Positions 12,919 to 18,397 of a DNA stretch of 18,397 nt are shown one piece after another. The notes beneath the pieces were generated by a model that did not search any database, had not been told where the DNA came from, and worked only from the letters and a program-made list of their open reading frames with translations. The stretch is from JBFFXF01 sp041569895 (GTDB lineage: Bacteria > Planctomycetota > UBA8108 > JACQVS01): positions 1-18,397 of the forward strand of contig JBFFXF010000143.1 in assembly GCA_041569895.1 (NCBI GenBank), given 5' to 3'. Both the position numbers and the translations under genes were made by a program. The number at the start of each line of letters is the position of its first letter. Position 1 is the stretch's first letter.

Positions 12919-15492
12919 TCACCGCCTCACTCGCCACGCGCCCGATGCCTCGATGGTCACCTCGACGTCCCCGATCCGGGCCGTCGCCGCGCCGTGCTCG
13001 TCAACGTCGGTGGTGATCCGTGCGGCCACCGCGGCCGCGTCCTCGCCGTCGTCGAAGGGCCGCAGCACGCCGAGCCAGATCTGCGGGCGGCCTGCCCGGA
13101 CGGTGGCTCTCGCAAACGAGTTGTGGACTCCCGGGCCGCCGATGTCGGGCGAGACGCGATGCGCCACCTGACCGATCGTCAGTCCCTCGCCGCGATGCAG
13201 ATGGAGGAGGACGCGTTTCTTCCGCTCCTGCCACCAGGCGTGGTCCCGCGCCGGCGCGTCGAACCAGTTGCGGTCGCCCGACTGCACCTCACCCTCGGCG
13301 GTCAGCAGCCAGCAGGGGGCGGCGCGGTATCCGTCGACGTCGCGGCACGGCTCGTAGACGTCGCGCACGACCAGGAAGCCCTCCGCGGTCAGCACCGTCT
13401 GGCGAGTCCAGCGGCTGCGGGCGCCGTTGTAGTTGCGGAACGTGAACTGCCCGAACGAGTCGTCACCGCGGTTCTCCGCTCGCAGCGAGCTGCGAACCAG
13501 GATGGCGCCGCGATTGTAGAGCGGTCGATAGTACCTCGGTCGCGTCCGGCCGTTGAGACGGAGGTCTCCGTCCGCGCCGCGGAAGTCGTACGAGACGCGC
13601 GTGTACGCGCTCTGCGCGTCGAACCGCTCGTCGAGGCCATCGAGGGTCAGCGAGAGACTGGTCTCCGGCGGCACATCGACGCGGAGGCTGCGCCCGGGAC
13701 GCCTGCCTTCGTCGACGACGGTCAGCAGACGCTGGCGCTCCTCGCCGGTGAGCTCGCGGGTCTCCTCGCCGCGGTGCAGCACGACCTCGAGGCCCTCGGG
13801 GATCGAGTCGAACGCCGCGAGGACCCTCTCGCCCGCCGGACCGCCGAGGCGCAGGTTCTGGATGGTGATCGGTGATTCGAACGAGCCCAGGTGCACGGAC
13901 CTCAGGTGGTAGTCGTTGTTCAGATACCAGTAGCCGTCCATGTTGCCGTGGGCGTATCCCATGGTCGGGTCGTCGGTGCGACGAAAGAGGCCGATCTTGT
14001 CGTCGTAGTGCCAGTTGCTCGAGTCGGGGCCGTCGCGGCAGTTGAGGGCGAGCTTGATGGCCATCGACGCCATCTTCCACGTGTCGCCGGACGTCGCCGA
14101 CATGGCGCCCGAGTCGTCGACTGGAAAGGCCATGTCCGGCGGCAGGACCGACAGCATGTCGTAGGCCGTCTCGGCGACGCCGGCCCGTCCGCTGCTGTAC
14201 TTGCCCGAGGTGTGCAGGAACTTCGCGCCATCGACGCAGTACTCGTACAGCCGGCCGTCGGCGTCGTCGCAGTAGTGCATGTAGTTGTTGTTGCGGTCGT
14301 AGATGTAAAAGGACACGAACGGCTTGCCGCTCTCGCGACCGGGGCAGAGGTAGAGGCGCTCGGGCACCCTGTGCTTCAGCGGGCTGTAGTGACCGATCTT
14401 CGATCGTCCGGCCGGGACGCGCGGCTCGATCCCGCGCTCGATGAACCACGCGTAGCGAGTCTCGTGGGCCGCGGTGTACTCGGGCGGGACGTCGATGCCC
14501 GCGGGGGGGCGACCGCCGAGCAGCACCTGCTCGGAGGCCCAGAGGAACTCGGGGTCCTCGAAGTGCTTCGCGAATCGATACCACACGTGTCCGTCGTTGA
14601 CCGTCTCGGCGCCGGCGTAGTACTCCGCGTTCCACGGATCCGCGTAGATCCCCGCGCGGTCGCCGAGGACGCGCGCCCCCGAGTTGGGGTTGCCCCGCAC
14701 GCCGCCGCCGTGGACGTAGTCGAGGTAGCGTCGCGCGTGGACGTACAGGAAATCCCGCTCGGTCTCGAGCTTGTCCATCCCCTCGGCCATGTCGAGCAGA
14801 CCGTGCAGGTAGAGCGGGCCGTAGGGGTAGTAGTTGGTCTCGGTGGTGTCGCCGGGCTCGGCCAGCTCCCGCCACAGCGCATCGAGCCACGGCCTGTGCC
14901 TGATGGCGCTCGGCATGTCGGGGAACATGCGGACGGCGATCGCCGGGCCGGCGTTGATGCCGAATGGGCGGTTGTTGGCGCCGCGCTCGATCATCGAGTA
15001 GTCGGGGAAGTCGATCCTCAGGCTCTGGTCGACGAGCCTCTCGAACGCCGCTCGCTCCTCCGCCGTGAGCATGTTCTGCCGGACCAGCTCCGCGTAGATG
15101 CGCATGCGCCCGCCGCTGCCCCAGGACTTGTGACCGCGGAAGAGACTGAAGCCGTCGCCCTCGCCGGCCTCCCGGGCATCGCGGTAGCGGTCGAGGATGC
15201 TGAGCAGGTACGCGCGGAGGATCTCGAGCTCGTTCGGCTCCTTGCGGCCGCCGTCGACGTAGCGCGAGAGCAGCCGATCCCACTCCCAGCCGCCGCGGTG
15301 CATCTGCGGTCGGCTCCGGCGCACCGCCGCGGCGAGCGCGGCGATCTCGCGATCGGTGTACCCGGCATACGACGGCCGCGGGTGGCCGGCGGCGAGGTCG
15401 GCATCGTTCGCGACGGTCCGGTCCGCGATCGTCGAGATCGCGATCGCGGCGACGAGGAGCACGACGCCCGCGCGGGCCAGACCGATTCTCAC
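12919..15492 (-). CDS. Large secreted protein, probable polysaccharide lyase-like (alpha-toroid plus beta-sandwich)
   Basis: This encodes 857 residues from a GTG at 15492, chosen because GGAGG lies 7 nt upstream and a signal peptide follows at once (about 1-28). No named family is certain. The first half is rich in helices with conserved-looking polar and aromatic blocks: GANNRPFGIN at 171-180 and TETNYYPYGPLYLHG at 217-231, the kind of Asn, His and Tyr-rich clefts seen in alpha/alpha-toroid lyases. The second half contains many beta-type segments, including DSSNWHYDD, MGYAHGNMDGYWYLNNDYHLRS and a long C-terminal sheet region, as in heparinase II/III or alginate-lyase-like proteins. I infer a secreted uronic-acid-type lyase or related enzyme with low certainty; a toroid glycoside hydrolase is the main alternative. 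It precedes the aldo/keto reductase by 150 bp on the same strand. Confidence 0.6.
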   Translation of the reverse strand: MRIGLARAGVVLLVAAIAISTIADRTVANDADLAAGHPRPSYAGYTDREIAALAAAVRRSRPQMHRGGWEWDRLLSRYVDGGRKEPNELEILRAYLLSILDRYRDAREAGEGDGFSLFRGHKSWGSGGRMRIYAELVRQNMLTAEERAAFERLVDQSLRIDFPDYSMIERGANNRPFGINAGPAIAVRMFPDMPSAIRHRPWLDALWRELAEPGDTTETNYYPYGPLYLHGLLDMAEGMDKLETERDFLYVHARRYLDYVHGGGVRGNPNSGARVLGDRAGIYADPWNAEYYAGAETVNDGHVWYRFAKHFEDPEFLWASEQVLLGGRPPAGIDVPPEYTAAHETRYAWFIERGIEPRVPAGRSKIGHYSPLKHRVPERLYLCPGRESGKPFVSFYIYDRNNNYMHYCDDADGRLYEYCVDGAKFLHTSGKYSSGRAGVAETAYDMLSVLPPDMAFPVDDSGAMSATSGDTWKMASMAIKLALNCRDGPDSSNWHYDDKIGLFRRTDDPTMGYAHGNMDGYWYLNNDYHLRSVHLGSFESPITIQNLRLGGPAGERVLAAFDSIPEGLEVVLHRGEETRELTGEERQRLLTVVDEGRRPGRSLRVDVPPETSLSLTLDGLDERFDAQSAYTRVSYDFRGADGDLRLNGRTRPRYYRPLYNRGAILVRSSLRAENRGDDSFGQFTFRNYNGARSRWTRQTVLTAEGFLVVRDVYEPCRDVDGYRAAPCWLLTAEGEVQSGDRNWFDAPARDHAWWQERKKRVLLHLHRGEGLTIGQVAHRVSPDIGGPGVHNSFARATVRAGRPQIWLGVLRPFDDGEDAAAVAARITTDVDEHGAATARIGDVEVTIEASGAWRVRR

Positions 15493-15657
15493 GGGACGAC
15501 CTCCGGGGATTGCTGTCGCGGAATGCGCGAGCCATGATCGTACGCGGCGGCGGCGGGAACCACAACCGGATCAATCGGATCGGCGTGGTGTCGCGCAGGC
15601 GTCGCCGGAGGAATCGCGATCGGCGCTCACGTCGAACGGACAGGCGGTGGGGCGGTC

Positions 15658-16473
15658 TCACTCCTTCTCGAGACGACCGAAGGCCGCCTCGACCGCGGCG
15701 GTCAGACGCCCTTCCCAGTACGCGCAGATCTCCTTGCGACGTTCGAAGCTGTTGCGGTCCTCCGCAGGGATCGACGCGTTGTAGCGCTCGAGGACGGCCC
15801 GGCCATCGCCGACGGACTCCATGACCAGGGCCTTCAGGCGTCGCTCGAGAGTCGGAGGGACGTCCTCGCCGCGTTTCCGCTTCTCGGCGTGCTCCTCCAA
15901 CAGATCGTCGATCCTCTCCTCCCACTGTCTCGCCAGACGCTCGTTCTTCGGCACGTTTCCGGGCCCGTACCCGTGCCGGTGGATCGCCGCGATGCCGTGC
16001 GCCGATCCGGCGTGACCGAGCTCGAAGGCCCTCTCCAGCCATTCGAGAGCCTTCCGGTAGTCCCGCTCGACATGGTTTCCATACAGGTACTTGTACCCGA
16101 CCTCGGCCATGCACTCGGGGTCGCCCTCCGCCGCTCCGAGCCGGTAGAGCTTGAAGCTCTTCTCGTCGTCGCGCTTCCCCATGAAGGGACCGCTGCCCTG
16201 ACTGTACGCCTTCCCCAGGACCTTGATCGCGAAGAGATCGCCGTCCTCCACGAGGGGGACGAGCACCTGGTAAACCTCCTGGACGGTCGAGTTCACCCTG
16301 GGCAGGTTGTAGTGGATGTACCAGCGCTCGGCGCGCGTGAAGTCCCCGAACTTCTGGTCGAAATCGAGCCGGCTCAGGGCCTCCACCGGCGCGGGGGCCG
16401 TGCCCCCATCGCAGGACGCCAGCAGGGCCGGAAGGGCGGCGAGAACGCTCGGGATGATGGCTCGGTGACGCAT
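15658..16473 (-). CDS. Sel1-repeat lipoprotein
   Basis: This encodes 271 residues from the ATG at 16473, favoured by AGGGAG 7 nt upstream; a further in-frame ATG 10 codons upstream lacks such a site. The N-terminus ends in a lipobox, ALLASC, with Cys21 as the lipidated residue, so the protein should be anchored to a membrane. The middle (about 75-190) carries two to three Sel1-like helical repeats: DLFAIKVLGKAYSQG, KSFKLYRLGAAEGDPECMAEVGYKYLYG and KALEWLERAFELGHAGSAHGIAAIHRHG. Sel1 repeats form curved alpha-solenoids that bind other proteins, often in cell-envelope signalling; no partner is evident. The C-terminal part is charged and helical. It lies 165 bp upstream of the lyase-like gene on the same strand. 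Confidence 0.82.
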   Translation of the reverse strand: MRHRAIIPSVLAALPALLASCDGGTAPAPVEALSRLDFDQKFGDFTRAERWYIHYNLPRVNSTVQEVYQVLVPLVEDGDLFAIKVLGKAYSQGSGPFMGKRDDEKSFKLYRLGAAEGDPECMAEVGYKYLYGNHVERDYRKALEWLERAFELGHAGSAHGIAAIHRHGYGPGNVPKNERLARQWEERIDDLLEEHAEKRKRGEDVPPTLERRLKALVMESVGDGRAVLERYNASIPAEDRNSFERRKEICAYWEGRLTAAVEAAFGRLEKE

Positions 16474-16760
16474 TCGTGTTCTCCCTGGTCGATCGGGTGT
16501 CATCGTCTCCATCTTCGGAGGCACGCACCCGGGCCCTTGACCGCCGGTGCGCGCGTCGGCGGCCGGGAGGTGATCGCCAACTTCTCGTCGTCCGCGTTCC
16601 CGGAAGGACGGTCGAGCATCCCGCCGAGGACCATCGTCGCGAGGTGGCGCGAGAGTGAGACGACGCGGGCATTCTCGCCGGGGGCGGAGTGACGCCCGAA
16701 GGTCGTAAAGCACACAGCAGCGGCGGGTTATCATTAACGCCCTTGCGGCGATCACCCGGC

Positions 16761-16788
16761 TTGCGAAACTACGGCAATGCCGTACACT
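16761..16788 (+). promoter_or_regulatory. Candidate promoter of the toxin-antitoxin operon
   Basis: TTGCGA (16761-16766) and TACACT (16783-16788) are spaced by 16 nt and each match four of six consensus bases. Transcription would start near 16795, only a few bases before the GTG at 16799, implying a leaderless or nearly leaderless message for the toxin, in line with the absence of a ribosome site there. Confidence 0.5.
16770..16784. promoter_or_regulatory. Palindromic operator candidate of the toxin-antitoxin operon
   Basis: TACGGCAATGCCGTA is a 15-bp inverted repeat with perfect 7-bp arms around one central base. It fills the promoter spacer and overlaps the -10 element, the position expected for autorepression by a dimeric helix-turn-helix antitoxin. 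The binder is inferred from context. Confidence 0.6.
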
Positions 16789-16798
16789 AAGAACAGCC

Positions 16799-17080
16799 GT
16801 GGAACGTTTCGAGTGGGACGAGGCGAAAGCCGAGGCGAATTTGTCGAAGCACGGCATCGGCTTTCCCGATGCCGCTCGGGTTTTCGATGACGTCCGGCGA
16901 CTCGAGTGGCTCGACGATCGAATGGACTACGGCGAGGAGAGGTTCATCACGATTGGCGTCGTCGACGACCGAGAGATCGTGGTCGCCTACACGATGCGTG
17001 GCGAGAACCGGCGGCTGATCACGGCTCGGCGCGCGACGCGCCGCGAGCGGGAGGCATACCATGGCGACCGCGAAGTTTGA
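16799..17080 (+). CDS. brnT: BrnT family toxin
   Basis: This encodes 93 residues with a GTG start and no ribosome site ahead. The opening FEWDEAKAEANLSKHGIGF, the middle VFDD and EERFITIGVVDDREIVVAYT, and the end RRLITARRATRREREAYH are the standard BrnT blocks; the length is normal for the family. BrnT proteins have a RelE-like fold and block translation by cutting RNA; the partner protein neutralises them and represses the operon. Here the toxin comes first and its last 20 nt overlap the antitoxin gene, the usual order for brnTA. The GTG is the only reasonable start: the ATG at 16777 is out of frame. The family call is firm; toxicity is inferred. Confidence 0.93.
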   Translation: MERFEWDEAKAEANLSKHGIGFPDAARVFDDVRRLEWLDDRMDYGEERFITIGVVDDREIVVAYTMRGENRRLITARRATRREREAYHGDREV

Positions 17081-17432
17081 CCCGGGAAAGCTCCCGAAGG
17101 GCAACACGGACTGGGAGGCTCTCGACCGACTCTCAGACGAGGAGGTCGAGCGCCGGGCGGCGTCGGATCCAGACGCGCAGCCGCTGTCCGAGGAGGATCT
17201 TCGGCGGCTCCGGCGCTCGTCGCGAGTGCGTGTCCTTCGCATGGCGCTCGGAATGACGCAGGATGAGTTCGCGCGCGCCTACGGCATTCCGGTCGGAACG
17301 CTGCGTGACTGGGAGCAGGGCCGCAGGGAACCGGACCAGGCATCGAAAACCCTGTTGAAGCTGATCGAGATCATGCCCCACGAGGTGAAGGCGGCGCTGG
17401 CCGATGCGACGGCATCCGGCGCTCGTGAGTAG
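17061..17432 (+). CDS. Antitoxin of the BrnT pair, XRE-type helix-turn-helix protein
   Basis: This encodes 123 residues with a GGGAGG site 6 nt before the ATG, inside the toxin gene. Residues 15-45 (TDWEALDRLSDEEVERRAASDPDAQPL) match the N-terminal segment seen in BrnA-type antitoxins, the part expected to wrap the toxin. Residues about 57-108 form a full XRE/Cro-type helix-turn-helix (MTQDEFARAYGIPVGTLRDW then QGRREPDQASKTLL). The characterised BrnA uses a ribbon-helix-helix fold, so this is the variant with an XRE DNA-binding domain. It should bind the palindrome at 16770-16784 to repress the operon. Co-translation with the toxin is likely through the overlap. Confidence 0.9.
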   Translation: MATAKFDPGKLPKGNTDWEALDRLSDEEVERRAASDPDAQPLSEEDLRRLRRSSRVRVLRMALGMTQDEFARAYGIPVGTLRDWEQGRREPDQASKTLLKLIEIMPHEVKAALADATASGARE

Positions 17433-17477
17433 GTCGAGCCGGATGCCGGTGTTGGAAACAGAAAACACGACGGAGAG

Positions 17478-17495
17478 CACGACCTGCCGGTCGTG
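17478..17495. terminator. Small hairpin between convergent genes
   Basis: CACGACC (17478-17484) and GGTCGTG (17489-17495) form a perfect 7-bp stem with a 4-nt loop in the 71-bp gap between the antitoxin stop and the DUF1772 stop. It could end transcription from both sides, but no T run follows on either strand. Confidence 0.4.
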
Positions 17496-17503
17496 GCCCC
17501 GCA

Positions 17504-17983
17504 TCAGGCGAGCGCGATGACCAGCAGGGCCGCCGCCGCCAGCGCCGCGGCGGTCCGCACGTGGTTCCAGGCGGTCCAGCTCTTGACGTACGCCGTCCAG
17601 CGTTCGGCGCCGTCGGCGCTCTCGGAGTCCACCCGGGCCAGCGCCTCGTTCCGCGGCACGTTGCACGCGATGGTCACGAGAATCGTGCCGATCAGGTAGA
17701 GCGCGCTGCCGACGACCCGGTAGATCGCCGCCGGCCCGTCCCAGTCCAGCAGCGCGGCGACGATCAACAGCAGACAGCCGGCGGCCGTCCCGAAGAACGC
17801 GCCGAGGAACCAGCGATTGATCACCACGACGTTGATCGACTGCATCGCGGCGATTCCCTGCGCCGGCGGCAGCCGGGCCAGCGCCTGCATGACGAACGTG
17901 GAGAACGCGTAGAACACCCCCGCGATCAGACCGCAGCCGAGTGCCGAGAGCAGCGTCACGACGAAGATCAGGTTGTCGCTCAT
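17504..17983 (-). CDS. DUF1772 (anthrone oxygenase-like) membrane protein
   Basis: This encodes 159 residues with four predicted membrane helices at about 4-26, 60-80, 88-108 and 140-158. The loop CNVPRNEAL (107-115) before the last helix and WNHVRT (149-154) at the start of that helix are marks of the DUF1772 family, which includes anthrone oxygenases of polyketide pathways; most bacterial members have no known role. I chose the ATG at 17983: an extension to 18145 exists in frame but adds an Arg-rich stretch overlapping the neighbouring gene. No clear ribosome site is seen before the chosen ATG. The upstream partial gene ends 62 bp away on the same strand. Confidence 0.85.
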   Translation of the reverse strand: MSDNLIFVVTLLSALGCGLIAGVFYAFSTFVMQALARLPPAQGIAAMQSINVVVINRWFLGAFFGTAAGCLLLIVAALLDWDGPAAIYRVVGSALYLIGTILVTIACNVPRNEALARVDSESADGAERWTAYVKSWTAWNHVRTAAALAAAALLVIALA

Positions 17984-18045
17984 GGGCGTTGACCGTGTCC
18001 TGGGCCAGGCATGGGCCGGAGGAATCAAAGTTCCGAGCACCGTCG

Positions 18046-18397
18046 TCAGTCGCCGTGAAGCGCCGCGAGATCGAACTCGACCGCGCTCGCCCCCTCCTCC
18101 GTCCCGAGCACGACGCAGAGCGCGTCGCCGCGGATCTCCAGCCACGTGAGACCCAGACGGTACGCGCCGTGCGAGTGCACGCTGTCCTCGGTGCCGTGAT
18201 AGTTGCTCTCCGGTCTCGGCAGCGGGCCGTCGAAGGGCACGCTCAGGAGAAGCGGCTTCGTCGCGCCCGTCTTCAGGTCGACGCGCACGAGTGGAAAACG
18301 ATAGACGCCGTCACCCTCGGCGCGCACGAATCCACCGCCGGACGACCGGAACGCATGCGTCTCCGTGAAGGCGATCTGGCTGGTCGCCGGGTCGGCG
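18046..18397 (-). CDS. Unrecognised protein, C-terminal fragment (N-terminus beyond right edge)
   Basis: The minus-strand frame is open from the right edge to a stop at 18046, giving 116 visible residues. An in-frame GTG at 18327 exists, but coding-like sequence continues above it (ADPATSQIAFTETHAF), so the true start probably lies outside the window. Stretches such as RVDLKTGATKPLLL and YRLGLTWLEIRGDALCVVLG look like short beta strands of a propeller or carbohydrate-related sheet protein, but no family is recognised and no catalytic motif is visible. It could be co-transcribed with the DUF1772 gene, 62 bp downstream. Confidence 0.65.
   Translation of the reverse strand, partial: ADPATSQIAFTETHAFRSSGGGFVRAEGDGVYRFPLVRVDLKTGATKPLLLSVPFDGPLPRPESNYHGTEDSVHSHGAYRLGLTWLEIRGDALCVVLGTEEGASAVEFDLAALHGD

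Larger units (their letters stand above)
16474..16798. other. Divergent intergenic region between lipoprotein and toxin genes
   Basis: The 325 bp hold no convincing gene. The first 220 bp are GC-rich and featureless; from about 16700 the DNA becomes more AT-rich (GGTTATCATTAAC at 16726-16738) and leads into the promoter and palindrome of the toxin-antitoxin operon. Promoters for the lipoprotein gene must also lie here but none stands out. Confidence 0.5.

Noticed and set aside
10714..13875. 1053-codon plus-strand frame opposite the hydrolase, reductase and lyase-like genes
   Set aside because: Antisense shadow with no domain; the opposite strand encodes well-supported proteins.
13463..16672. 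1069-codon minus-strand frame over the lyase-like and Sel1 genes
   Set aside because: Low-complexity Arg-rich product in a different frame from two genes with signal peptides, ribosome sites and recognisable motifs.
16500..16715. 71-codon minus-strand frame in the gap before the toxin gene
   Set aside because: No ribosome site, no recognisable motif, and it overlaps the upstream region of the lipoprotein gene.
1..18397. Mobile element, integrase, att sites, tRNA or rRNA
   Set aside because: None seen on reading both strands; no transposase-like protein or long terminal inverted repeats.

Overview
The window is high-GC DNA, about two thirds G+C by eye, packed with genes for secreted enzymes. 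It looks like a bacterium of the Planctomycetota, Verrucomicrobiota or Acidobacteriota type. Pointers are a ceramidase-like protein, a GH32 enzyme, a GH127 enzyme, an iduronate-2-sulfatase-like domain, sialidase-like Asp boxes, a Tat-exported aldo/keto reductase and a DUF1772 membrane protein. No rRNA, tRNA, CRISPR array, insertion sequence or integrase was seen, so phylum placement is inference.

Layout. Positions 1-1340 (minus): a cupin gene followed by a ceramidase-like gene cut by the left edge, separated by a GTNCCC hexamer repeat that can fold into a hairpin. Positions 1612-8889 (plus): two long secreted CAZyme genes 48 bp apart. The first is a GH32 fructanase-like protein with extra N-terminal beta domains. 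The second is a 1694-residue protein joining GH127, sulfatase, sialidase-like and DUF6805-like domains in one frame. Positions 8989-10611 (plus): an apparently cytosolic protein with an unrecognised N-terminal domain and PQQ-type propeller repeats. Positions 10636-16473 (minus): four genes, read in order as a Sel1-repeat lipoprotein, a secreted lyase-like protein, a Tat-exported aldo/keto reductase and a secreted alpha/beta hydrolase. Positions 16799-17432 (plus): a BrnT-type toxin overlapping an XRE-type antitoxin, with a clear palindrome in its promoter. Positions 17504-18397 (minus): a DUF1772 membrane protein and the C-terminal end of an unrecognised protein.

How they may work together. 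The plus-strand pair looks like a small glycan-degrading locus: a fructan or fructoside hydrolase beside a single polypeptide that could remove beta-L-arabinofuranose and sulfate and act on a third linkage. The minus-strand group may process another polysaccharide, with a toroid-type lyase-like enzyme followed by an exported oxidoreductase and an esterase-like hydrolase. Substrates cannot be read from the sequence. The toxin-antitoxin pair is a separate module.

The most unusual item is the multi-enzyme fusion at 3805-8889. It has intact GH127 and sulfatase active-site motifs, and its DUF6805-like tail, normally found on GH127 proteins, is separated from the GH127 part by two inserted enzyme domains.
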